Below are positions 1-7,288 of a stretch of DNA of 7,940 bases, piece after piece; the stretch's first letter is position 1, and the number at the start of each line of letters is the position of its first letter. The position numbers were made by a program, and so were the translations under genes. This DNA is from an uncultured Sulfuricurvum sp. (GTDB taxonomy: Bacteria; Campylobacterota; Campylobacteria; Campylobacterales; Sulfurimonadaceae): contig NZ_CALDDG010000103.1 in assembly GCF_937936435.1 (NCBI RefSeq), positions 1-7,940 on the forward strand. The letters are read 5' to 3'. The notes below the pieces were generated by a model. The model was not told where the DNA came from. It saw only the letters and a program-made list of their open reading frames with translations, and did no database searches.

Positions 1-1397
1 ATTCGATCGCCAACTACATACTCGATCCCCTCCGCCGCAGCGGATTTATCCACGATCATAAAACCCTCCACGCCATTGCAGAGAGTACGACTATCTTTTT
101 TAATCGCGGCGAATATCTGTACGCTTTGGAACTCTATCTTGATTTGCGCTCTTTTACCCTGCGACTAAGAGAGCAATTTCATTTTCTTTTTCTACGCGAA
201 AAACTTGAACTGCTTAAAATCGATTCGTTGACAGGACTATTGAACCGTTTTAGTCTGATTGACGATTTGCAACAGCATCAGGGAGCGTGTTACGTCGTTT
301 TAAATATTCGCGATTTTTCCAAAATGAATATGCTCTACGGAAGAGGATACGGAGACGAGATTATTCTCAGCGTTGCCGATGTCCTCCAAAACTATGTCCC
401 GTTTAAAAATATCTATCGCTTTTACGCCGATGAGTTTGCCTTTATCGTTAATCCCGAAATATGCCCGAACGTACCCGCTATTCTTGGTAAGATTGAAGAG
501 GAACTCGAACGAAACGAACGGATATTGACGACAATCGTCTTTTACGGCGCGTACGGGATTATCAACGATTCGATTTTTGATCGCTGCGAATATGCGATGA
601 TGAGCCGTCATGAACGGCGTGAACGCTTTATCAATGCCGATATTATTCTTCCCGAAGAGATCGACAGATTTACCGAAAATCTCACTATCTCCCAAAAACT
701 CCGCATCGCCTTCGTAACCGATAACATCGTCCCTTATTTTCAACCCATCGTTTCGGCGACGGATCAACATGTGTTGAAATACGAAGCGCTGATGCGGGTG
801 ATCGACGAAAAAGGGGACGTATTAACGCCCGGCTCTTTTCTTCCGGTATTAGAGCATATGTATATCTATCCCGAATGTACAAAAATGATCTGTAAAAAAG
901 TATTTGAGGCTTTCGAGCACCGAAAAGAGGGATTTTCGATCAACTTTTCGATCAGCGATATACAAAACGACGACACCCGACTTTTTTTATTCGCATTATT
1001 CGAAAAATACCCTGAAACCGCGAGTCGGTGTACTGTCGAGCTGCTTGAGACGCAAGCGGTCATCGATTATAAACGGGTCAACGACTTTTTTACTCTCCTC
1101 AAAAGCTATAAGGTAAAAAGTGCTTTGGACGATTTCGGAGCGGGGTTTTCCAATTTTGCCTACGTGTTCAATCTCAACATCGACTATATCAAAATAGACG
1201 GATCGATCATCCAGCGCCTTGAAGATCCTAAAATGGCACTTTTAGCCAAAACGATCGTTTCGATGGCGCATGATCTTGGGATTATGACGATTGCCGAGTT
1301 TGTAAGCAGCCCGAAATTACACGAAGAGTGTATCGCCGTCGGCATCGATTTGCTCCAAGGATATGACATCGCACTCCCCTCTCCGGTAATCGATTAA
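1..1397 (+). CDS. GGDEF/EAL c-di-GMP signalling protein, degenerate GGDEF, intact EAL (5' end outside window)
   Basis: This is probably a cytoplasmic c-di-GMP phosphodiesterase. The frame is open from base 3 to the TAA at 1395-1397. A TTG at 126 gives 423 codons, but coding-like sequence continues upstream without a stop (for example YILDPLRRSGF), so the start is off the left edge. Residues below are numbered from that TTG. A mostly helical stretch leads into a GGDEF-like domain at about 33-160 with a good DSLTGLLNR entry. The signature is YADEF (100-104, bases 423-437), and the usual LDID metal motif reads LNIR (59-62). No RxxD I-site is visible. Cyclase activity is therefore unlikely. The EAL domain (about 190-420) keeps the expected catalytic set: YEALMR (EAL at 783-791), an Asn in INFS, Glu in VELLE, DDFGAGFSN (from 335), KID (356-358), Glu in IAEF and Gln in LQGY. 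The degenerate GGDEF may bind GTP allosterically, as in some known hybrids. That role is inference. N-terminal sensor unknown. Confidence 0.93.
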   Translation, partial: SIANYILDPLRRSGFIHDHKTLHAIAESTTIFFNRGEYLYALELYLDLRSFTLRLREQFHFLFLREKLELLKIDSLTGLLNRFSLIDDLQQHQGACYVVLNIRDFSKMNMLYGRGYGDEIILSVADVLQNYVPFKNIYRFYADEFAFIVNPEICPNVPAILGKIEEELERNERILTTIVFYGAYGIINDSIFDRCEYAMMSRHERRERFINADIILPEEIDRFTENLTISQKLRIAFVTDNIVPYFQPIVSATDQHVLKYEALMRVIDEKGDVLTPGSFLPVLEHMYIYPECTKMICKKVFEAFEHRKEGFSINFSISDIQNDDTRLFLFALFEKYPETASRCTVELLETQAVIDYKRVNDFFTLLKSYKVKSALDDFGAGFSNFAYVFNLNIDYIKIDGSIIQRLEDPKMALLAKTIVSMAHDLGIMTIAEFVSSPKLHEECIAVGIDLLQGYDIALPSPVID

Positions 1398-2473
1398 TCG
1401 GTCGTTACGGCAATATCGAACTTATCTTTCATATACGTTTGAGCAGCTTCGTCGTCCATATTTATCGTCTGTGCCAATGCGTTTTGGATATCCAGGAGAG
1501 AAAGATTATTTTGATTCTCTCCGCGCAACGTAATCTCTCGTGCGTCCCCTCGGAGTACTTTAATCACGGCACGGGTCAACTCTTTTTCGACTAGCCCGGG
1601 TGTCGTTGCCAAATCCCCTTCAAACCGTTTCGCAATCGCCGCATTGATCGCTTTTGATGCTTTAGGTTTGTCCTCCATATCGTTCGGTGTCAACGAAAAC
1701 TCTTTCAAAAACACCTCTTGATCTTCAAGCGGCAACGTACTCAAAAAACTTTTAACCGATTCGAACGTCACATCAGAGACGGCTTTATTCTCGAGACTCA
1801 AAGAAAAATGTTGCAAAATCATCGAATCGGGGTCATTTGCGGCAATTTTATCCGCTTTCATCGAAAATTCTATCGGCATCACATCATTGTCTATCCGCAG
1901 CCGTCCGATTTCAAAATGATCCATCAAGGACGAACTTCCTTCCACTTCGGCCTGAAAAGCCAGATCAAACGCATTGAGTTTTGCAAGCGTGTTTTCCTGA
2001 AAAGCGTTGCTCACGTTATGGGCGATCATTTGTGCCATCAGAGGTTTAGGGAGGATCACCCGCTGCGCGTCGATATCGATGGAAGCTTTGACTTTTTCCC
2101 CTTTCGACAGCCCTTTGAGCGTTCGCAGTTCTGTCACGTCACCCAAACGCAAAGAAGCGATAGAGAGCTGTTCCTGCCCCATTACCGATACTTTAATATT
2201 GTCCAGCGTACAATCAGTAGAGAATATTCCGCTGCACTCAATTCCGTCATAATTAAGCTCTCCTCCGATGAGTACGAGACTTTTTTTGTATTCGTCGATC
2301 GCTTTTACCAGTTCTTCTTTCACCCGTTCGTTTTTATAATGCGACAGGGCTCCTACTGCGACGATGATCATGGCGGCACCGATGGCAATAGGTACTTTAT
2401 ACGCCTTTAAAATCTCTTTCCAATTTTTGGAACCGTTTTCGTTTGATCCGGTATCGATGATATCTTCGTGCAC
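1394..2473 (-). CDS. single-pass membrane-anchored protein of unknown function
   Basis: I do not recognise this 359-residue protein. Residues 1-27 are polar and include a short basic stretch (KNWKEILKAYK). One strong hydrophobic segment spans about 28-45. The remaining roughly 310 residues are soluble in character, so the likely topology is a short cytoplasmic tail, one TM anchor and a large periplasmic domain. Residues about 72-118 alternate polar and hydrophobic positions like beta strands, in a style reminiscent of AsmA/YdgA-like envelope proteins, but this is too weak to name a family. Two cysteines, C80 and C88, sit eight residues apart and could form a periplasmic disulfide. The C-terminal half looks helical. 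The start is GTG at 2471-2473, preceded by TAAGGG five bases upstream, which incorporates the stop codon of the Dabb gene. The next Met (35) lies inside the membrane segment, so a later start is unlikely. It is the last gene of the minus-strand run and its stop overlaps the convergent EAL gene. Confidence 0.85.
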   Translation of the reverse strand: MHEDIIDTGSNENGSKNWKEILKAYKVPIAIGAAMIIVAVGALSHYKNERVKEELVKAIDEYKKSLVLIGGELNYDGIECSGIFSTDCTLDNIKVSVMGQEQLSIASLRLGDVTELRTLKGLSKGEKVKASIDIDAQRVILPKPLMAQMIAHNVSNAFQENTLAKLNAFDLAFQAEVEGSSSLMDHFEIGRLRIDNDVMPIEFSMKADKIAANDPDSMILQHFSLSLENKAVSDVTFESVKSFLSTLPLEDQEVFLKEFSLTPNDMEDKPKASKAINAAIAKRFEGDLATTPGLVEKELTRAVIKVLRGDAREITLRGENQNNLSLLDIQNALAQTINMDDEAAQTYMKDKFDIAVTTD

Positions 2474-2481
2474 GTTTACCC

Positions 2482-2772
2482 TTATTTGACGTAATCGACG
2501 ACTTTAGAGAGCGTCGTAACCTCTTTGATGATATTCACCACTTCCAAATGGGCCGGGTGGACGGCATAGGTACTCAATCCCTCCTGATCGGCAAACGTCG
2601 ACGTCAAAACCATGTCAAACGATCTTTCAGAACGGCTGATGTCGATCCCCACTTCCATGCTTTTGAGCGTCTCTACCTTCGAGAGAAGCCCTTCCAGCAT
2701 CGTTTTTACCCGTACCATATTGGCCTCTTTATTCTCTTCTTTAAATACAAACATCACGATGTGAACCAACAT
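2482..2772 (-). CDS. Dabb (stress-responsive A/B barrel) domain protein
   Basis: This is a 96-residue single-domain protein with the features of the Dabb family, small dimeric alpha/beta barrels whose biochemical role is mostly unknown. Seen here are the opening strand LVHIVMFVF (2-10), a helix with LEGLLSKVETLKSMEVGID, the strand FDMVLTSTF (52-60), the family HPAH motif (72-75) before a helix, and the closing VVDY (91-94). An in-frame ATG 14 codons upstream (2814) would lie inside the transporter coding region and has no ribosome site. I chose the ATG at 2770-2772 because an AAAGGAGA sits five bases before it and because the family begins with this strand. It follows the DASS transporter after 10 bases and precedes the membrane-anchored gene by 8, so it is co-transcribed. 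Its substrate or partner cannot be read from the sequence. Confidence 0.9.
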   Translation of the reverse strand: MLVHIVMFVFKEENKEANMVRVKTMLEGLLSKVETLKSMEVGIDISRSERSFDMVLTSTFADQEGLSTYAVHPAHLEVVNIIKEVTTLSKVVDYVK

Positions 2773-2776
2773 TCTT

Positions 2777-2784
2777 TCTCCTTT
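2777..2784 (-). promoter_or_regulatory. Shine-Dalgarno of the Dabb gene, overlapping the transporter stop
   Basis: On the minus strand AAAGGAGA lies five bases before the ATG at 2772. Its first two A residues are the last two bases of the transporter's TAA stop. It is the strongest ribosome site in the window. It fixes the start of the Dabb gene and suggests translation coupled to the transporter. Confidence 0.85.
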
Positions 2785-4132
2785 ATATAAATTTTGTCCA
2801 ATAAAAATAGGCAAACAGCACGATCAGCACGATCCCTATGAGATTAAGTGCCATACCGTATCGTGCCATCTCTTTTACTTTAATGATCCCCGTCCCCATC
2901 ACGATTGCATTAGGAGGGGTAGCGATCGGGAGCATAAACGCGTAGCTCGCACTGATCGTCGCCACCATCATCAACAGAGTCGGATCCATGCCGTTTTGAG
3001 TCGAAAACGCATAGATCACAGGAAGCATAACCGAAATCAATGCCGTGTTGGAAGTGATTTCGGTCGTAAACGTAATCAGCGTCGCGATTGCCAGCATAAT
3101 GATCCATGGAGCAAAGGTTCCCAACACTGCCAAACTCTGTGCCGTCGTATCGGCCAAACCGGTTTGCGAAAAGGCCTTTGCGATCGCAAATCCCGCCCCG
3201 AACAAAAACATGATCCGAAACGGGATTTTCCCTTTGTCTTCATTCCATTCCAAAAGATTCATCCCCGGCAAAAACAGCAGAAGCCCGAAAGTGAGCATTA
3301 CCCCCTCTTCCGCCAGCCCTAATCCGTTCCAGTAAGGATGAATCGGCGTATTCAAAAACAAAATCCCCATCAACAGTCCCAAAAGACTCAATACTTTGGC
3401 CTGAGAAAACGTAAGCGGCGGATGCGATTCGCTCGCGTGGGAGGGTTCATCTCCCAGGCCGCGTCCCAGAATCCACCCCATGATCGCAAGCATCACAAAC
3501 GCCAACGGAGCTACCATCGCGACCCACTGAACAAACGGCATCACGGGGAGAGCATGTTCGACTTGTACCCCGAGCAAAATAAGATTCGGCGGTGTCCCCA
3601 CAGGGGTCATAATCCCTCCGATACTTGCTCCGTATGCAATCGCAAGCAGATAACGCATCTGTATGCGAGGGATATCGGAAAGAAATAGCCCCATCGAGAT
3701 CAACAGCAGCGTCGTCGTCGTATTGGACAGAAGCGAGCTGAGCATTGCCGAGGTAAACGCCAATGCGAAAATAACCCCTTTGGCCGTTTTAGGAAAGAGA
3801 TTGAGCAGATGGTGGGCCATCCATCGATGCAATCCGCTTTTTTCCACCGCAATCGCGAGTAAAAACCCTCCGAAAAAAAGATAGACGATCGGATTAGCGT
3901 AATTCAGCGACGTCGTTTTCGTATCGGTGATTCCGAAGGCCGGAAAAAGGATGATCGGCAGCAGCGAGACGACTGCCATCGGCAAAACTTCGTTGCTCCA
4001 CAATGCCACCAGCAATACGATAGAGCCTAGCAATGCCGACTGCGGCAAAGTCAATCCGAAGATGAAGCTCAGCCCTATCACTGCAGAAGCTGTCGCTACG
4101 GATAAAAAGAGTTTTCCGGATGCTTCGCCCAT
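2783..4132 (-). CDS. DASS/SLC13 family sodium-dependent anion (dicarboxylate or sulfate) symporter
   Basis: This is a 449-residue inner-membrane carrier, close to the usual family length, with about 11 hydrophobic segments. The inverted-repeat signature of the DASS family is clear. The first half carries SNT at 136-138 and GTPPN at 179-183. The second half carries SNT at 361-363 and ATPPN at 404-408. In the structurally known member VcINDY these SNT motifs contact sodium and the substrate carboxylates. The central hydrophilic loop (about 225-245, with DEPSHASESHPP) separates the halves. Known members import C4-dicarboxylates, citrate or sulfate with sodium, and the sequence alone does not decide which. 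In a sulfur-oxidising autotroph either an organic acid or a sulfur oxyanion is plausible (inference). The ATG at 4130-4132 is three bases after the gpsA stop. No good Shine-Dalgarno is visible, so translation probably depends on ribosomes finishing gpsA. Confidence 0.93.
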   Translation of the reverse strand: MGEASGKLFLSVATASAVIGLSFIFGLTLPQSALLGSIVLLVALWSNEVLPMAVVSLLPIILFPAFGITDTKTTSLNYANPIVYLFFGGFLLAIAVEKSGLHRWMAHHLLNLFPKTAKGVIFALAFTSAMLSSLLSNTTTTLLLISMGLFLSDIPRIQMRYLLAIAYGASIGGIMTPVGTPPNLILLGVQVEHALPVMPFVQWVAMVAPLAFVMLAIMGWILGRGLGDEPSHASESHPPLTFSQAKVLSLLGLLMGILFLNTPIHPYWNGLGLAEEGVMLTFGLLLFLPGMNLLEWNEDKGKIPFRIMFLFGAGFAIAKAFSQTGLADTTAQSLAVLGTFAPWIIMLAIATLITFTTEITSNTALISVMLPVIYAFSTQNGMDPTLLMMVATISASYAFMLPIATPPNAIVMGTGIIKVKEMARYGMALNLIGIVLIVLFAYFYWTKFI

Positions 4133-4135
4133 TGC

Positions 4136-5026
4136 TTAGCGCTCGATCAAATCACGCAGGCTTTGGCGCGGCGATTTGCCCTCTAATATCGCGTATACTT
4201 CCGCAGCAATCGGAAGATAAAGACCGCGTGCAAGCGCTATTTCATGCAAGGCATATGCCGTTCCGATCCCTTCGCTCACCTCGCCGATCTGTGCACATAC
4301 CGCCTCCTTGCTCAATCCTTCCGCAAGCCCCAATCCGACACGATAGTTGCGCGACATCGTCGAACTCGCGGTCAAAAATAAATCTCCCGCACCGCTAAGT
4401 CCCAGAAAACTCTCGCTCATCGCACCGTACCCCCGTCCGAAACGCTCCATTTCGACCAATCCCCGGGCGATCAGGCTCGCTGCGGCGTTATGACCTAGCC
4501 CCAGCCCTTCGCAAATGCCCGCGGCAATTGCGATGACGTTTTTATAAGCCCCCGTAATCTCGGCACCGATAACGTCTTCACTCACATACGTTCGGATAAA
4601 CTTCGGAAAAAGAGCCGAAAAAGCTTTCGCCGTTTCTCTCGATACCGAGTTGATGACCAATGCGGTCGGAAGAGATTGGATCACCTCTGCGGCAAACGAC
4701 GGTCCTGAGAGAAATGCGAGATTCTCTTCAGGAAGATACTCTGCATAGATTTCGTTTAAAAAACGGCCGCTGGAAGCCTCGATCCCTTTAGCCGCGACCA
4801 AAACTTTTTGTCCCGAAAAGACAAAGTTTTCTGCCAGCCACTGCCCTATTTGCTGGGCGGGGACCGTTATCACGAGATATTCGCACTGTAAGACTTCGTC
4901 CAGACTTTTGAAATTATCCCAATCCCGACGCGTTCGCGATGTAATAATGACCTTATTCTTTTCACTCAGGGCAAATGCAAGCGCCTGACCCCATTTTCCG
5001 GCACCGATAACTCCGATTGTACTCAT
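4136..5026 (-). CDS. gpsA: NAD(P)+-dependent glycerol-3-phosphate dehydrogenase
   Basis: GpsA reduces dihydroxyacetone phosphate to sn-glycerol 3-phosphate in the cytoplasm, supplying the backbone of phospholipids. The 296 residues contain the Rossmann motif GAGKWG (8-13), VTVPAQ-like VITVPAQQ (52-59), AAKGIE (78-83), LSGPSFAAEV (106-115), the EITGAYKNV segment with the catalytic lysine K162, GLSGAGDLFLT (209-219), SRNYRVG (225-231) and EVSEGIGTAYAL (249-260). It is shorter than the roughly 330-340 residues of enterobacterial GpsA. Most of the difference is near residues 30-45, where the loop after the second Rossmann strand is trimmed. The ATG at 5024-5026 overlaps the upstream RCK gene's TGA as ATGA, and AGGGG lies seven bases ahead of it. 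From memory, gpsA and gatB are direct neighbours in Campylobacter jejuni. Here two channel genes lie between them. Confidence 0.97.
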   Translation of the reverse strand: MSTIGVIGAGKWGQALAFALSEKNKVIITSRTRRDWDNFKSLDEVLQCEYLVITVPAQQIGQWLAENFVFSGQKVLVAAKGIEASSGRFLNEIYAEYLPEENLAFLSGPSFAAEVIQSLPTALVINSVSRETAKAFSALFPKFIRTYVSEDVIGAEITGAYKNVIAIAAGICEGLGLGHNAAASLIARGLVEMERFGRGYGAMSESFLGLSGAGDLFLTASSTMSRNYRVGLGLAEGLSKEAVCAQIGEVSEGIGTAYALHEIALARGLYLPIAAEVYAILEGKSPRQSLRDLIER

Positions 5027-5724
5027 TGTTGCACCCCTATGGCTTCCGAGAGAATAGCGATTTTGTCATCATACCCGATCACGACCAAAATATCCTCGGG
5101 ATCGATGTGGTGATTGTGCCCTTTTGAGGTAAAACTAAACGTCGCCGAGAGTTCATGGTCAACGACGGCGATGACGATCACGTCAAATTCGCTTGCCCAG
5201 TCGATATCGTACAGATATTTTCCAACCAAAAAAGAGTCTTTCGGAACCGTTATCTGGGCGATTTTGAGCGCCGAATTTTCATATAAAATATCGTGGATTA
5301 CCTCATTTACAATCGGTTTTTCCAACATTTCCGAAATGACTCCCGCCGTGATCTGTAAAATCGGCATCACTTTATTCGCCCCGGCACTTTTGAGTTTGCG
5401 CGCGCTCTCATGTTCTCCGGCCAATGCGATAATCGGCAAATGCCAGAAAACCGATCGGAGCGAAATCGTCAAAAATACGTTTTCGGCATCGTTATGCAGT
5501 GCGCAAAATACGATCAAAGAATTCAAATCGAACCGTCGCTGAATCGACTGCCAGTTTTCTCCCAGATCGAAAAGTTCCCCTTCGTATCCTGCCGCATGCA
5601 CGGAAGCGAGTTCTTCCTCGCTCATCACAAAAATCTCGAAGTTCGGATACTCTCCCGAAATTTGACGGATGATTTGTTTGGCATACTCGTTAAATCCGAA
5701 TACGATGGCACTGTTGTATTTCAT
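5023..5724 (-). CDS. stand-alone RCK (TrkA-N/TrkA-C) regulatory protein
   Basis: This is a 233-residue soluble protein with a regulator-of-K+-conductance architecture: an N-terminal Rossmann-like domain (about 5-135) and a TrkA-C-like domain (about 152-226). Typical RCK features are SAIVFGF (5-11), NVFLTISLR (82-90), LPIIALAGEHESARKLKSAGANKVM (96-120) and a closing DPEDILVVIGYDD (208-220). The glycine-rich loop reads GFNEYA instead of GxGxxG, so nucleotide binding is uncertain. A histidine cluster (GHNHHID, 202-208) lies in the loop before the last strand. It has no membrane segment. The ATG at 5722-5724 overlaps the channel's TGA as ATGA, with AAAGGG five bases upstream, so the two are made together. 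The likely role (inference) is to bind the channel's RCK domain and complete a gating ring. A TrkA-like subunit of a TrkH/TrkG transporter is an alternative, but no such gene is present here. Confidence 0.88.
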   Translation of the reverse strand: MKYNSAIVFGFNEYAKQIIRQISGEYPNFEIFVMSEEELASVHAAGYEGELFDLGENWQSIQRRFDLNSLIVFCALHNDAENVFLTISLRSVFWHLPIIALAGEHESARKLKSAGANKVMPILQITAGVISEMLEKPIVNEVIHDILYENSALKIAQITVPKDSFLVGKYLYDIDWASEFDVIVIAVVDHELSATFSFTSKGHNHHIDPEDILVVIGYDDKIAILSEAIGVQQ

Positions 5725-7280
5725 CGCCGCCCTTTTTGATAGGTCATCGCTTTAAACTCATCGATCAGGGCGCGCGTTCCGATCACGATCGCAACATCTC
5801 CCGCCTCGATATCCACAGTAGCGTCGGGATTGAAAAAAAACGATTTTTTGACGGTTTTATAAAGTCCCAGAACTATCAGGCGTTTTTGGAACAGCGGAAG
5901 GGTAATCGTGTCGAAAAAGCGGTTGCGGGTATAATTATCCAAAGCGATCTCTTCGATATAGACTCCGCTCTTCTCGGCACGCAAAGCGTTGATAACATCG
6001 AATGCGACCGGTTTGCCGCTCACCTGCTTGCTCATGAGCCCTATAAGCTCCTGCGTATAGACGATTTTATTAATCCCGGCCAAGAGCAGTTTACGACGGT
6101 TTTCCACTTGATTCAGTATCGATAGTATCTCGATGCCTGCCGAGAGTTCCCGAACGGTCAACGCCGTGTAAACATTCAGAACATCGCTTTCTTGAAACAA
6201 CAAGACCGATTCTACCTGCCGTTCAAAATCAATTTTGAGGGTCTGATAGGTCGCCAAAGACGAAGAATCCATCGCCAAAGCGGTAATCCCCGCTTTGTGT
6301 GCTTCTTGTGCTTTGGCGGTGTCTTTTTCCAAAACCACCACTGTTTTACCGCTTTTATGAAATCGCAGCACGACTTCGCGCGTCAGCGGAGAATACCCGC
6401 AAACGATATAAAAACGGCTCAGTTTCGAGACATCGTCCACCAGCTTGTCATCTTTAATCTCATCCAGTTTTTCGGTAAACGCCGATACGACGATCGAGGT
6501 CGCAAACGACATGACGGCGATACCCGCGACGATGATGACCATCGCAACCGTCCGCCCCTCTTCCGTCACCGGAACGAAATCCCCGTAACCGACGGTAAAA
6601 ATCGTAACGACCGACCAATACACGGCATCAAAAAGCGTATTGATCGGTGATTCGGGGTTGTTCGCTTCCATGATATAGATCAACACGGAAGAGACGACGA
6701 TAATCACGGTAGCGAAGAGGCCGAGGGTGAAAATCTCAAATTTTTTGGAAGAGAGGATCGAAACGAACTGCGTCAAGCTTTTCGTATAGCGAAACAGTTT
6801 GAAAACCCGAAACAAGATAAAGATACGCAACATTCTAAGCTCATGGAAAAACGGCATAATGGCGAGCAAATCGATAATTGCCGACGGAGAAAATACATAT
6901 CCCGCTTTACTGGAGAGCGTTTGGCGCACGGCACTCCTCCATCCGAATGAGCGCTGCAAAAACAAATCGTGTTCATATTGTTCTATGATAATCTTGGAGA
7001 CATCGCTGTAGACCCATAAACGGAGCAGATATTCGGCTAAAAAAATGAGGGAAATGACATAGCTGTTAAAAAAAAGCCATTCGGCACTCATCTCGTGTTT
7101 GACGTGACGAATCAAGATATAGACACTGAGAACGATCAGCGCCATCATCACATAATCGAAAAACTTTTTATACGGATAAGAAGGGTTTTCCAGAAGATTA
7201 TGAAAAAACTTTTTGTAATGACGGTATCGGGGCGATGTATGGAGTAAAAAAGCAAATCCTACTATCCATCGTCCGATCAC
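5721..7280 (-). CDS. six-TM voltage-sensor-type potassium channel with C-terminal RCK domain
   Basis: This 519-residue inner-membrane protein forms a K+-selective pore. The selectivity filter is TVGYGD at 229-234, preceded by the pore helix LFDAVYWSVVTIF. Hydrophobic segments are S1 (about 43-60), S2 (70-90), S3 (131-145), S5 (181-204) and S6 (244-268). S4 (about 146-168) carries positive residues every third position: R149, R152, R158, K161, R164 and K167. That pattern marks a voltage sensor. The S2-S3 linker is long (about 91-130) and charged. After S6 comes an RCK domain (about 288-420, opening FYIVCGYSPLT) and a TrkA-C-like domain (about 440-508). The RCK opening keeps only the first glycine of GxGxxG, as in ligand-gated MthK-type domains. 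The GTG at 7278-7280 is eight bases after the gatB stop. A weak AAGAG is the only ribosome-site candidate. The next Met residues (45-46) would cut S1. Confidence 0.95.
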   Translation of the reverse strand: MIGRWIVGFAFLLHTSPRYRHYKKFFHNLLENPSYPYKKFFDYVMMALIVLSVYILIRHVKHEMSAEWLFFNSYVISLIFLAEYLLRLWVYSDVSKIIIEQYEHDLFLQRSFGWRSAVRQTLSSKAGYVFSPSAIIDLLAIMPFFHELRMLRIFILFRVFKLFRYTKSLTQFVSILSSKKFEIFTLGLFATVIIVVSSVLIYIMEANNPESPINTLFDAVYWSVVTIFTVGYGDFVPVTEEGRTVAMVIIVAGIAVMSFATSIVVSAFTEKLDEIKDDKLVDDVSKLSRFYIVCGYSPLTREVVLRFHKSGKTVVVLEKDTAKAQEAHKAGITALAMDSSSLATYQTLKIDFERQVESVLLFQESDVLNVYTALTVRELSAGIEILSILNQVENRRKLLLAGINKIVYTQELIGLMSKQVSGKPVAFDVINALRAEKSGVYIEEIALDNYTRNRFFDTITLPLFQKRLIVLGLYKTVKKSFFFNPDATVDIEAGDVAIVIGTRALIDEFKAMTYQKGRR

Positions 7281-7288
7281 GGGAGCTC

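Noticed and set aside
865..882. An antisense frame here reads YIRDR, resembling residues known from adapter-derived false N-termini
   Set aside because: The underlying DNA does not match an adapter and encodes normal EAL-domain sequence (HMYIYPECTK) on the plus strand.
1383..1411. A possible two-way terminator hairpin between the convergent genes (CCGGTAA ... TTACGG around CGATTAATCG)
   Set aside because: The stem needs a bulge, the inner palindrome can pair only weakly, and no T-run follows on either strand.
1718..2410. A 230-codon open frame on the plus strand
   Set aside because: It lies entirely antisense to the membrane-anchored gene. Its translation is rich in His, Phe, Arg and Gln with no domain pattern, as expected for the complement of a real coding frame.
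2773..2814. A longer start for the Dabb protein at the ATG at 2814
   Set aside because: The 14 extra codons lie almost entirely inside the transporter coding sequence, are not expected for the family, and the strong AAAGGAGA sits just before the downstream ATG.
2996..3688. Several overlapping open frames on the plus strand across the symporter gene
   Set aside because: They are complements of a clear DASS membrane protein. Their translations are basic and low in structure, with no ribosome sites worth noting.
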